Assembly (NCBI GenBank): GCA_964489215.1
Contig: CAZAYB010000047.1
Location: 1-14,815 of the forward strand
Source: CAZAYB01 sp964489215
Lineage (GTDB): Bacteria > Planctomycetota > Phycisphaerae > Sedimentisphaerales > Anaerohalosphaeraceae
DNA: 14,815 bases
Direction: 5' to 3'
Part shown: positions 1 through 7,734 of the stretch, piece after piece
How positions within the stretch are numbered: position 1 is the first letter of the stretch
Layout of the letters: every line of letters begins with the position of its first letter
Translations under genes and position numbers: made by a program
The notes under the pieces: generated by a model
Databases searched by the model: none
Seen by the model: the letters and a program-made list of their open reading frames with translations, nothing else
Told to the model about the DNA's origin: nothing

Positions 1-827
1 TCACAAGACATTACCATTTCAGCTTCAGCACTTGGAGTAGCTATACTGTCCTCGCCCCATAAGTAATATTGAGGTATTTTATTATCAAATGGCCAGGGTT
101 CCATTGGATTATCAAATATTTGTATGCCTACGGTTCGAAGAGGTTTTATAGGGCTTGTAAAATATGTACCCGCGGTGCGGGGAAACCATTGACGGAAATA
201 TGCAAGATATTTATCTGTTTTTGAGTCATATATTATCTGGTTAGTTCCGTCAGGGAAAAATGGATATAGACGCACAGGATTCTTTTCCCATATAATACCA
301 TCGGCAGAATAGTTTATATACAAGCCGCTGTTAGTTTTGTCAGATTGCGGACCAATCCAGCTTAACATTTTAAATCTCTTATCGGGTGAGGCTTTTGGAT
401 CTATAAATACATTGCCGGGATCGCAATCTAAGATATTATTTTCTTTTGATTCATTGAATTCGACTTGACCAAGGTTTGGCTTTTCCCAATTTTTGCCGTC
501 AGAGCTTACAGCATAACAAAAATACCCCTTGCTTTTCTTTTCACTTATTAAATCGTAGGCCCAGTAGTAATAATGAGCTTTTCCCTGATATTGCACTAAC
601 GATCCACCTCCAATAGCAGCAGTTTCCCAGGGTTTCTCTTTTTTAATATTAAGTCCGTTTTTTGCTGGGGAGTTTACAGTCAAAGTAATGTGTTCGCTGT
701 TTTCTATGAATTTATGATCAATAAATAACTGCTTGTCAGTACCTATAGTGATGGCACTGCTGAAGTTAGAGGCATTGCAAATTGAAAATAAGCTAAAAAT
801 AAACATTGTTGTTATTATAGTCTTCAT
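1..827 (-). CDS. Secreted beta-propeller glycosidase-like protein (GH43/GH32-like), C-terminus outside window
   Basis: The frame is open from an ATG at 827 to the window edge, giving 275 residues of a longer protein. An AAGGA ribosome binding site lies 6 nt upstream. The N-terminus is a short signal peptide (MKTIITTMFIFSLFSICNAS). It is followed by a KQLFIDHKFIE segment (about 32-42), resembling the opening of planctomycetal five-bladed-propeller proteins usually annotated as GH43/GH32- or sialidase-like. Two Asp-box-like repeats are visible, SSDGKNWEK (108-116) and SADGIIWEK (174-182), as expected for propeller blades. Catalytic residues cannot be assigned with confidence and the C-terminal blades are missing. 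It is the last visible gene of the leftward operon, 29 nt after the Nif3-family gene. A role in cleaving or binding an exported glycan is inferred from fold and context. The exact family is uncertain. Confidence 0.7.
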   Translation of the reverse strand, partial: MKTIITTMFIFSLFSICNASNFSSAITIGTDKQLFIDHKFIENSEHITLTVNSPAKNGLNIKKEKPWETAAIGGGSLVQYQGKAHYYYWAYDLISEKKSKGYFCYAVSSDGKNWEKPNLGQVEFNESKENNILDCDPGNVFIDPKASPDKRFKMLSWIGPQSDKTNSGLYINYSADGIIWEKNPVRLYPFFPDGTNQIIYDSKTDKYLAYFRQWFPRTAGTYFTSPIKPLRTVGIQIFDNPMEPWPFDNKIPQYYLWGEDSIATPSAEAEMVMSC

Positions 828-856
828 TTCTGGTCCTTTCTTACGAAATTAAAGTA

Positions 857-1681
857 TTAACTTATTTGAAAAACTGGCTCGGTTGGATAATAATAAAAAC
901 TTACATCCTTGAAATCTGCTGCGATGATATTTCTGAACTGATAAATGCCGGGATCTTCACTCACTTCGTGGCCGACTTCTATAATATCAATACCAATTTC
1001 TTTGCAAAATCTTGCTCCATAATTATCCGTTTCCCCTGCGATCATGACATCGATTTCGCCTAAGTCTATCAAGCCTTGAAGATACTGAACATTTAAACTC
1101 AAGCACATTCCTCCCCAAGGGATGGCAAGTGTTCTAACAACCCTGCTGGGATCCATAAATGTATGTCTCAAATATGGAAGTGAGAAAATATCTTTAAGTT
1201 GTTCTATTAACTCTGAGATTTTTGTTGGCTGCTTAAGCCGGTATAGTTTTCGATAAGGGTTGTTTTTTTGCTGAGTAAACTCTGGGTCAAGGCCTAATAG
1301 TTTCCTAAAAGCCTCATAAATACATATTTCATCAAGAGAACCATGTATTCTCAGGCAACTTAAATTATTTGTATTCAACAGATTAATTCTTTGAGAATTA
1401 AAATCCCAAGACATATGTTTCTGGTCTAAATGACTGGTATGTGCAAATGGTGGAGGAGCCATTGTTAAGACTTCATGATGTATAATAAGTTCGCACCCGT
1501 TTGCAGCTGCGGTTTCTATGGCTGCCGACGTAGGAGCCCAACAGATAAGGACAGATTTCAATGGAACAGTTCTTTTTCCAAACAAAAAACCTTCATCGTT
1601 ATTTAAACTATGTCCAGTTTGAGATTCAAGCCAACTGATAATATTTTCTAAATAGACCACAAAATAGTTTCCTATATTCAC
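857..1681 (-). CDS. Nif3-like dinuclear metal-centre protein
   Basis: 274 residues, near the usual length of the Nif3/YbgI (DUF34) family. The expected metal ligands are visible: His68-His69 in IIHHE, His113 and Asp117 in RIHGSLDEI, and His238 with Glu242 in VGHEVSE. This matches the H-H / D / H-x3-E ligand set known from E. coli YbgI. There is no signal peptide, so it is cytoplasmic. The start is a GTG (1679-1681) whose last bases overlap the TGA stop of the upstream symporter (GTGA, 4-base overlap), which suggests translational coupling; no strong ribosome binding site precedes it. Family members form hexameric rings and have been proposed to be metal-dependent hydrolases or metal chaperones, but the substrate is unknown. 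Its position between a sugar-type symporter and a glycosidase-like gene suggests a task in the same pathway, which is inference. Confidence 0.88.
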   Translation of the reverse strand: MNIGNYFVVYLENIISWLESQTGHSLNNDEGFLFGKRTVPLKSVLICWAPTSAAIETAAANGCELIIHHEVLTMAPPPFAHTSHLDQKHMSWDFNSQRINLLNTNNLSCLRIHGSLDEICIYEAFRKLLGLDPEFTQQKNNPYRKLYRLKQPTKISELIEQLKDIFSLPYLRHTFMDPSRVVRTLAIPWGGMCLSLNVQYLQGLIDLGEIDVMIAGETDNYGARFCKEIGIDIIEVGHEVSEDPGIYQFRNIIAADFKDVSFYYYPTEPVFQIS

Positions 1682-3255
1682 TCTGTCAAGGGTTTATCAA
1701 GATCGGTTTGTAACTGTTTCTTTTTGAGTGTGAACAATGTTCTGCCTTCGATTTTATCCTGTGGCGGCTTATTATTGATAATAAAAGGAACAATCAAGCC
1801 GAACAGGATCGTCCCGATGCCGCCGGGTATTTGAAGGAACATGAAACTGATCGGAGTTCCATACAGTTTGCCATACATATACCATACAATCATTCCAGCA
1901 GTTATTAATGTGCCAAATAACATACCTACTAAAGCGTGATTACTATTACACCTGGGGTTTAGAACTCCAATTAAAAATGTGGTCGGTACTATGCACATGA
2001 AGGCGATATAGATCGCTGAAGCTTCTATAAGGCTCTCTCCCAGTGTTGAAGAGGAAACAATGATCATCAAAGCCAAAGCGGTACAAAGGATACCCACAAT
2101 TAAAGTCGCTATTTTAGAAAATGTAACCTGCTGTTGTTCGGTTGCATTTTTTCTTGCAAAACGCAGAAATAGGTCTTTTGTTACAACTGAGGCGGTACCC
2201 GCCAGTCCTGAGGCCACTGTGGAAACAGCTGCCGCAAGCATGGCAGAAACGACGAGTCCTGGAAGCGGGGCCGGCATTTTCTGACTAACAAAATAAAACA
2301 AAGCGGTGTCACCATTTAGTTGTTCGCTGCCTGCTACCGGATTTTGTCCAAAGTAGGTAAACATTGCGAGTCCAAGGAAATAAAGAACTGATGACATTGG
2401 CAAAAAAAGAAAAACAGAAGTAATAAATGTATTTCTGGCATTTTTATAAGAACTGGTACTTAAAAGTGGCTGAAGTGACATTTGGTCTGAGCTGCAATAA
2501 AACATGTAGCTGAATAAAGAACTATATAAAAGCAGCCAGATGGATAATCTTTCATAGGGGCTGAATTTGAAAAAGCCTTCGCTAAATTCATAGCCTCTGC
2601 CATGCTCAAAGGAATATTTAAAAACTCCAAACAATCCTCCGTCAACTGAATTTAAACATGCAATTACAGCAGCTGACAAACCACCCCACATAACAATAAA
2701 TTGAATAACATTGGTCCATATAACTGCTTTAAATCCACCCAGGCTACAATATAGCATACAAACACATCCCAAAACCAGGATCGATATCCATGGTTCCCAG
2801 TTGGCAGCTCCTTTAAAAACAACGGAACATGAAAATAGAACTAAAGCTAAATAGGATAATCTCGAAAAGATATATAAAATAGTAATAATTGCTCTCACTC
2901 GTACATCAAATCTTCTTTCGAGATAAGAAAAAGGAGTGAATGTCTTGGTTAGGAAATAGAAGCGAACAAACAAACCAAAGCAAATAAAGGCTGCAAAAGG
3001 TGCAAACCAGTCAAGTATCTGAAATCTCAAGCCATTGTTATATGCCTCACCAGGCGTGCCAACCAAGCTTACAGTGCTGGATAAAGCCATTACAAAAGTC
3101 ATTGCGGCGGCCCACCAGGGGACTTTTCCTCCGGCAAGCAGGAAATCTTCAGTATTTTCTTTTTTGCGGGTAAACCAGACCCCTAAAACAGTAATGCCCA
3201 CTAAATAAAATACCATTAAAGAGTAATCAAGCCAAGAAAGTTGAGGTGAAGGCAT
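1678..3255 (-). CDS. Sodium:solute symporter (SSS family), probable sugar/oligosaccharide importer
   Basis: 525 residues with about 13 hydrophobic segments spread from residue 10 to 495, typical of the SSS/SGLT family. The family signature is visible at about 172-190: LGGFKAVIWTNVIQF, corresponding to the usual GG-x-x-AV-x-x-TD-x-x-Q pattern with N in place of D. A DQMSLQPLLS segment (257-266) matches the conserved DQ-x-x-x-Q-R region, and the AAVSTVASG stretch (342-350) matches the helix that supplies Na+ site residues. The ATG at 3255 has an AAGGAAA ribosome binding site about 10 nt upstream. It lies 123 nt after the large dockerin-tailed gene and overlaps the Nif3-like gene by 4 bases. In this locus it is the only recognisable transporter and would import a released sugar with Na+; the substrate cannot be read from sequence. 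Confidence 0.92.
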   Translation of the reverse strand: MPSPQLSWLDYSLMVFYLVGITVLGVWFTRKKENTEDFLLAGGKVPWWAAAMTFVMALSSTVSLVGTPGEAYNNGLRFQILDWFAPFAAFICFGLFVRFYFLTKTFTPFSYLERRFDVRVRAIITILYIFSRLSYLALVLFSCSVVFKGAANWEPWISILVLGCVCMLYCSLGGFKAVIWTNVIQFIVMWGGLSAAVIACLNSVDGGLFGVFKYSFEHGRGYEFSEGFFKFSPYERLSIWLLLYSSLFSYMFYCSSDQMSLQPLLSTSSYKNARNTFITSVFLFLPMSSVLYFLGLAMFTYFGQNPVAGSEQLNGDTALFYFVSQKMPAPLPGLVVSAMLAAAVSTVASGLAGTASVVTKDLFLRFARKNATEQQQVTFSKIATLIVGILCTALALMIIVSSSTLGESLIEASAIYIAFMCIVPTTFLIGVLNPRCNSNHALVGMLFGTLITAGMIVWYMYGKLYGTPISFMFLQIPGGIGTILFGLIVPFIINNKPPQDKIEGRTLFTLKKKQLQTDLDKPLTE

Positions 3256-3378
3256 AATATTTATATTTCCTTATAATATTTTTGTTTTTTGTTCCAGTAC
3301 ATTTTAAAAGTGAAACAATATTCTTTTTGTAATAAAATTTTTGGGTAGTGGAAAGCTAAAAACTAAGAGGTGTAGAAA

Positions 3379-5412
3379 TTATTTAAGAGGATGTGTAGAC
3401 TTAAGCCAATCCTCCATCATTTCAACCATATCAGAGAAATCTACATAACAATCTTTATTAATGTCAGCTAAATCATAGTAAAAATCAAGGCCGCCGCAAT
3501 CTGGCCACCATTGAACCTCCACATCGTCGATGTACATCGTACCCCAATGTACTTCCTCTCCCACACTCATGTTGCCGGTTGCCTCAAATACAATTTCGTC
3601 AATAGTAGAAGGATTTGCAGGTAATTGTAAATCTTTAGCAAGCATTACTGGATTTCCTTCTCCTGTATAAACTGTGTAAACCCTTCGGTCTAAATCACAG
3701 ATAAGTAAAAACTTTTGCCAAATATTATGGCCTATATAATAGTTTGTTAGGTACCAGTTAGTATCTTTTTGACAGCTAATTCTGCCTGTTGAAGAATCTA
3801 TTTTAAAACCCATCAAAAAATTATTAGTATCAGTTTTATCACGCATAAATGATACTAAACCGCTATAGTTATTATCCCGATAAACCCAAAAACTAACTAT
3901 TACCCATTTATTACTAAGTTTATCAAATTCATACTCAGGCATCAAACCACCGTACTGAGGCTTGCGTTGGCCGCGAAGAGTACATTCCGAAATCGGTACA
4001 CCTAACAGGCGCACCGCATTACCCGTATTACCATGTTTTACCTGATTTTGGACAAGCGGCCTTGCATCGTTGCCATCGCTTAGCTGACCCCATAAGCCCT
4101 TCGAGAAGTTCTTTTTCCCTGAGTATCTCCAATCACCATCCATTTTATTAACATAACCTGAAAAGGACGGTTCAAGGTTGTCAAAGTTCTGTTTTATGAA
4201 TCCCAGAAACCCATCTTTGGATAGATTATTATTGCGATACTGGGTTATTTCCGAAGCAAGGTATTCTCTTTCATTTAGACTCGTATACATCCAAGCTGGA
4301 GAACCTGAGAATCGTGCAGAGTCATATAAAGTTACTGAAAGATTGTGTTCATTGATATAGGATACAAAAGTGGAGACTGGATAGACACCTTGTCCAATAT
4401 ATGCATTTGTTAGAAAAGTATCATTGTTATTTATCGTCGGAGGTCCCATTGTCCAGTTTACGATAATAGTATCTATAAGCCTTTCATCAATCCATGTTCT
4501 CCATTGAACTGCCATATTTCCAACCGGCCATCCATAGTAATCGCCTCCCCTTATACATACTGCTATTTTCCTGTCAGGCAAAGCGCCATGGATATCTCGC
4601 AATAATTGGGTAAGGTAACTACCTCGTAACTGTCGCCAATTTTCAACCATTGGGTCATTTATATCATAGTTTGGGCTTTTATAATCAAAACGAGGGTCAG
4701 TAAGTATATTGACCCCATATTGAGCGTAAAAATCCGTAACAACCTCAGGGTTAAAGCCATATTGATCTCCGTGTTGCGGAGGTGAAACTAATAAATATGT
4801 TTCGGAACGCAGATCCAGATAAATACCTGACCAGTCATACTTATCAGTAAGAGTAACAATACGTTCAAGCATGTGCTCTCTTGCCAGCGGTACGCCATAT
4901 TCCGGAATTCCCCAGGCAATATTACCGTCTCTATCAATAGAAAGACACTCTGGATTATCGTAATAAAAACTCTGTACATAGGGCCACTGCACTGGTTCTT
5001 CGGGTGGTATCCCAACACTGTAAACTTCAATTCCGCCATTGAGTGTGACATTTAGTGATTTCGCAGCATTTACTGCGGCCTCTGTTACGTCAAGTTTATC
5101 AATAATTCTTTTCTGAATGACGACAGGCCAGATAGTTGGAAATCCCCATTGTACATTTAGCCAGTTAGGTTCTTTTTCATTGTATTTATTAAAAAGAGGC
5201 AATCGCCAAAAGATATCTGTAACTCCATACTGATTCTTCCAATGAGAAATAATGTTATAAATGCCATCTACAGAATCAATCGAAGCATCATTGTCAGGAC
5301 CAAATAATATTTGATCGTCACCAACCGAAACATAAATAGAATTACTATTCGGAGCACCAACAACAGTTGTTACCACTAAGAAGATTAGCGTAAAACTCAG
5401 TATTAAACGCAT
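3379..5412 (-). CDS. Large secreted TIM-barrel-like putative glycosidase with C-terminal dockerin-like tag
   Basis: 677 residues. The start at 5412 is supported by AGAGGT 6 nt upstream. A signal peptide covers about 1-20 (hydrophobic core LILSFTLIFLVVTTVVGA). Residues 25-400 have the texture of a TIM barrel of the family-10-like/GHL10 or GH42-like kind: VTDIFWRLP (64-72), YDWSGIYLDLRSETY (192-206), a helix with NWRQLRGSYLTQLLRD (258-273), KIAVCIRGGDYYGW (282-295) and TIIVNW (315-320). Acidic residues Asp200 and Glu204 sit at a strand end and are candidate catalytic residues, but this is not proven. Residues 425-635 look like a beta-sandwich (LamG/CBM-like) domain. The C-terminus (639-670) is a single dockerin-like Ca-binding loop flanked by cysteines. 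It lies 30 nt after the previous gene in the leftward operon. I cannot place it in a named GH family. Confidence 0.75.
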   Translation of the reverse strand: MRLILSFTLIFLVVTTVVGAPNSNSIYVSVGDDQILFGPDNDASIDSVDGIYNIISHWKNQYGVTDIFWRLPLFNKYNEKEPNWLNVQWGFPTIWPVVIQKRIIDKLDVTEAAVNAAKSLNVTLNGGIEVYSVGIPPEEPVQWPYVQSFYYDNPECLSIDRDGNIAWGIPEYGVPLAREHMLERIVTLTDKYDWSGIYLDLRSETYLLVSPPQHGDQYGFNPEVVTDFYAQYGVNILTDPRFDYKSPNYDINDPMVENWRQLRGSYLTQLLRDIHGALPDRKIAVCIRGGDYYGWPVGNMAVQWRTWIDERLIDTIIVNWTMGPPTINNNDTFLTNAYIGQGVYPVSTFVSYINEHNLSVTLYDSARFSGSPAWMYTSLNEREYLASEITQYRNNNLSKDGFLGFIKQNFDNLEPSFSGYVNKMDGDWRYSGKKNFSKGLWGQLSDGNDARPLVQNQVKHGNTGNAVRLLGVPISECTLRGQRKPQYGGLMPEYEFDKLSNKWVIVSFWVYRDNNYSGLVSFMRDKTDTNNFLMGFKIDSSTGRISCQKDTNWYLTNYYIGHNIWQKFLLICDLDRRVYTVYTGEGNPVMLAKDLQLPANPSTIDEIVFEATGNMSVGEEVHWGTMYIDDVEVQWWPDCGGLDFYYDLADINKDCYVDFSDMVEMMEDWLKSTHPLK
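3403..3498 (-). other. Dockerin-like C-terminal tag (copy 1)
   Basis: This encodes residues 639-670 of the large TIM-barrel protein. Fixed positions shared with three other proteins here are Cys1, Gly2, Tyr8, Asp12, Asn14, Asp16, Cys17, Val19, Asp20, Asp23, Trp31 and Leu32. The D-x-N-x-D-x-x-x-D-x-x-D spacing is that of one dockerin/EF-hand-type calcium loop. This copy has CGG instead of CGD at its start. Confidence 0.8.
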
Positions 5413-5442
5413 AGATTTACCTCTTTGAAATAAGCAATTGTT

Positions 5443-6357
5443 TCAATTTATACAACTGATGTCTTCAGGATTTTTACATTTGAGCCACTGCTGTGCTAGT
5501 ATATTGAAATCTTTTAAGTCTACTCTGCAATCTTTGTTTATGTCTCCTGACAGATATATTGTTCCTTCGTCGCCACAGATAACAGGCTTTTCTGTGCAAT
5601 TTATTATTTCCAGATTATCAAAGTAACTGCGACTAGCTGGACCAGTTGCTAACCATAAGGATCGCATAATATTATCACCTACCAAGTTGGTAAATGGCAC
5701 TTCTGCTACTGTAGCCATTTCTGGTGTTAAGTATGTTAAACTGGAAATGGTTGCAACACTGTTTTGGGTGTCAAGGATTATTTGAATACGCCCCCAAATC
5801 TGAGTGTTCCCAACAGGTTTAAATAGTCCAGTTCCTGAATATGGTAATTCATAACTGCTGCCATTCCAATATGAAATATTTCCCGAATCTCCATCAATCT
5901 TAATACAGCACAGATAAGTGCTCGAACCTATACTTCCTGTATAATTAGTGTTTTTGCATGCAACAATAGCATAACTTCCACTTTCTTTATTTACTTGAAG
6001 GTCAAAAGAAATGATAAAAATATTTTTATCACCAGGTGTATCTACAGCAGAATCATAAATTATAGAATTGCTGGAAATCCTATCTGCATATAGCAATCCA
6101 TCACCGTTACGAGGCGATGCCTCAAATTGCATTCCGTTAAAGCTTGTATCTATTTGCAAGGGATTCCAACTATTTGTTGTTTCTCCCCAAGACCACCAGT
6201 TGCCGGTAGCAGGGTTGGGTGGATTGGTAACTCCTTGCTCTTGCCAACCTTCATAGCTGTCAAATCCAGTTGATACAATAGTTTCACTGAAACCACAAGT
6301 AACGGTAATCAATAACACAAAAATGGAAATATTAATTTTTTTTAATTTTATTGTCAT
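5443..6357 (-). CDS. Secreted jelly-roll-like protein with dockerin-like C-terminal tag
   Basis: 304 residues from the ATG at 6357. A TTG at 6378 would add 7 residues; neither start has a good ribosome binding site (an AAGG lies only 1 nt before the ATG), so the start is uncertain. A charged N-terminus followed by a hydrophobic run (about 8-20) and a small-residue site near 24 form a signal peptide. Residues 25-255 are rich in beta strands, Gly, Ser, Asn and aromatics, with a GFDSYEGWQ opening and an SYFDNLEI closing strand, as in concanavalin-A-like/LamG sandwich domains. No catalytic motif is recognisable. Residues 261-292 form the dockerin-like tag. It sits between the GH20-like gene (31 nt away) and the TIM-barrel gene (30 nt away) in one probable operon. 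A glycan-binding or surface structural role is inferred. Confidence 0.75.
   Translation of the reverse strand: MTIKLKKINISIFVLLITVTCGFSETIVSTGFDSYEGWQEQGVTNPPNPATGNWWSWGETTNSWNPLQIDTSFNGMQFEASPRNGDGLLYADRISSNSIIYDSAVDTPGDKNIFIISFDLQVNKESGSYAIVACKNTNYTGSIGSSTYLCCIKIDGDSGNISYWNGSSYELPYSGTGLFKPVGNTQIWGRIQIILDTQNSVATISSLTYLTPEMATVAEVPFTNLVGDNIMRSLWLATGPASRSYFDNLEIINCTEKPVICGDEGTIYLSGDINKDCRVDLKDFNILAQQWLKCKNPEDISCIN
5482..5577 (-). other. Dockerin-like C-terminal tag (copy 2)
   Basis: This encodes residues 261-292 of the jelly-roll protein: CGD, then Tyr8, then GDINKDCRVDLKDF, then WL. It aligns without gaps with the other three copies and has Cys1 and Cys17. A 12-residue extension with two more cysteines follows it. 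Confidence 0.8.
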
Positions 6358-6388
6358 GCCTTGAATATATAATCCCAAAATTTGGTAC

Positions 6389-7402
6389 TTATACCTCCCA
6401 ATCAGAGGACAGCACAGTCTTCTTTGATATGTTCCTGTTAGTTTTACGCACCTGAATTAATGCTTCTAAGTGATTACTACAATAATTCTCAAGTAAGGGT
6501 CGCCAAGTTGTTTGCATAAAACCTAATAGATTCGCAGAGGGGATATTTTTCATGCAGAAATCAACCATATTAGCAAAATTCGTATCAGAGCGGTGATTGC
6601 TTCCAACCGGTATTTGATCGTAACCATGATTGGCAAGATCTATATAGGTTTTTACCGCAATTTCAGAAACATCAAATTCACTTCCGTAAAACCAATTGCT
6701 TTGAACAACATTTCTGGGCATTTTTTTTAGAAAATTTTCTTGGTGGTTCCAATAATAGTCGGAATACACCCATGGACGGCAGTTATTCTTTTCAACTTGG
6801 TCAATGAAAAAATACAAGTCTTTCCACCATAAGCCATTTCTTCGAATTACCACGTAGTTCATATCCAAACCTATCTGGGTGTCAGCGTCCTCTTCGTCCA
6901 TGCCCAAATGAAAAAAACGAGGGTTGGAGAAAATTTCACATACTTCATCAATTAACTCTCCACAGGCACGGTAATAAGCATCCGTGGAAACGCATCGTGA
7001 GAAAGGGCCTAACCAGTGGTCATGTGCCGCTGAAAAATTCAGTTTTGGAATGGGTTCAATTCCTTTGCTTCGCAATGTTGTAAGCAGTTTTTTTAACTTA
7101 TCCACTGACCATGCGCCTTTTACAGCAAGCTCTGGATGGGTTCTGTATTGAACAGCTTCTCCCAACTCGACTATAGCCATGTTAATGCCGCATTTGGACA
7201 TATGGGACACAATCTGATGCAATACCCTATCTTCCATGCGGACATATGGTTTGGCATTCACTTCTACTAAGCTGTCATTGTATCCATTGTCATGTTCGAC
7301 AACAGGAACAGGTTCTACATTATCATGGTCTGCCCACATGTTGTAACCCAAGTGTAATAAATAGCTCCAAATGGGGGTGTCATTAAACATCTCTATTGTC
7401 AT
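6389..7402 (-). CDS. GH20-like glycosidase (beta-hexosaminidase superfamily), no signal peptide
   Basis: 337 residues from the ATG at 7402, which has AAAGGAA 9 nt upstream. An in-frame ATG at 7447 would add a hydrophobic MAILILIILL segment but lacks a ribosome binding site. The fold reads as a TIM barrel: GINMAIVELGEAVQYRTHPE (72-91), a helix with KLKKLLTTLRSKGIEPIPKLNF (103-123), and the strand HLGMDEE (165-171). The last matches the H-[IL]-G-x-D-E motif of GH20, so Asp169-Glu170 would be the catalytic pair (stabiliser and acid/base). The later strand RPWVYSDYYW (209-218) fits GH20's substrate-site Trp/Tyr region. It is shorter than classical GH20 enzymes because the N-terminal accessory domain is absent. 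It is first in the leftward operon. The substrate is unknown; N-acetylhexosaminides are suggested only by family. Confidence 0.72.
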   Translation of the reverse strand: MTIEMFNDTPIWSYLLHLGYNMWADHDNVEPVPVVEHDNGYNDSLVEVNAKPYVRMEDRVLHQIVSHMSKCGINMAIVELGEAVQYRTHPELAVKGAWSVDKLKKLLTTLRSKGIEPIPKLNFSAAHDHWLGPFSRCVSTDAYYRACGELIDEVCEIFSNPRFFHLGMDEEDADTQIGLDMNYVVIRRNGLWWKDLYFFIDQVEKNNCRPWVYSDYYWNHQENFLKKMPRNVVQSNWFYGSEFDVSEIAVKTYIDLANHGYDQIPVGSNHRSDTNFANMVDFCMKNIPSANLLGFMQTTWRPLLENYCSNHLEALIQVRKTNRNISKKTVLSSDWEV

Positions 7403-7411
7403 TTGAAAGCA

Positions 7412-7418
7412 TTCCTTT
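7412..7418 (-). promoter_or_regulatory. Ribosome binding site deciding the GH20-like start
   Basis: AAAGGAA on the minus strand ends 9 nt before the ATG at 7402. The upstream in-frame ATG at 7447 has no such element, which favours the shorter protein. Confidence 0.55.
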
Positions 7419-7469
7419 AATAATATTATTAAAATAAGTATTGCCATGCGATAAATTCAATTGAGCTTA

Positions 7470-7497
7470 ATTATACACCAAAAACAAATAAAATCAA
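7470..7497 (-). promoter_or_regulatory. Candidate sigma-70-type promoter of the leftward operon
   Basis: On the minus strand TTGATT (7497-7492) is followed after 16 nt by a perfect TATAAT (7475-7470). Transcription would start near 7463, about 60 nt before the GH20-like ATG. The motif match is seen directly; activity is inferred. Confidence 0.5.
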
Positions 7498-7513
7498 AGT
7501 TTTTTTATTAAAA

Positions 7514-7538
7514 ATTTCAAAAATATGAATGTTGAAAT
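7514..7538. repeat. Inverted repeat ATTTCAA-N11-TTGAAAT, candidate operator
   Basis: The 7-base arms (7514-7520 and 7532-7538) are perfect and separated by 11 nt, just upstream of the leftward -35 element. The right arm extends into TTGAAATAT (7532-7540), which recurs exactly at 7673-7681 inside the regulator's promoter. Both promoters therefore carry the same half-site. The surrounding DNA is very AT-rich, so chance is not excluded. Confidence 0.35.
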
Positions 7539-7655
7539 ATTAAAATATCGGATTGGCTGTGTTGATATATCTCATTTATAATAAATTGGTTACAATAAAT
7601 ACGGCATATTGCTTCCATGCGAAAGTCGGATTTTTATGGTTTTTTTATTTTTATA

Positions 7656-7684
7656 TTGACATATTCGAAATATTGAAATATAAT
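7656..7684 (+). promoter_or_regulatory. Perfect consensus sigma-70 promoter of the regulator gene
   Basis: TTGACA (7656-7661) and TATAAT (7679-7684) are separated by exactly 17 nt. The start would be near 7691, about 44 nt before the regulator ATG at 7735. The spacer and -10 hold overlapping short palindromes, ATATT-CGA-AATAT (7661-7673) and ATATT-GA-AATAT (7670-7681), that could be an autoregulatory operator. The rest of the 332-nt divergent region (7403-7734) is AT-rich and shows no gene. Confidence 0.65.
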
Positions 7685-7734
7685 CTAATTGTGAGTTGGT
7701 TAAATGATACTTGCTTTATTTATTCAGGCTTAAA

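Noticed and set aside
3256..3378. Possible internal promoter or terminator in the 123-nt spacer before the symporter
   Set aside because: No stem-loop and no paired -35/-10 elements could be found; only the symporter ribosome binding site is supported.
7403..7447. Upstream ATG at 7447 giving the GH20-like protein a hydrophobic MAILILIILL leader
   Set aside because: It has no ribosome binding site, the segment has no proper cleavage site, and AT-rich leader DNA translates to such residues; the ATG at 7402 has AAAGGAA.
7553..7582. TTGGCT-18-TATAAT as a second regulator promoter
   Set aside because: The -35 match is weak and a perfect consensus promoter lies 100 nt downstream; AT-rich DNA gives many TATAAT matches.
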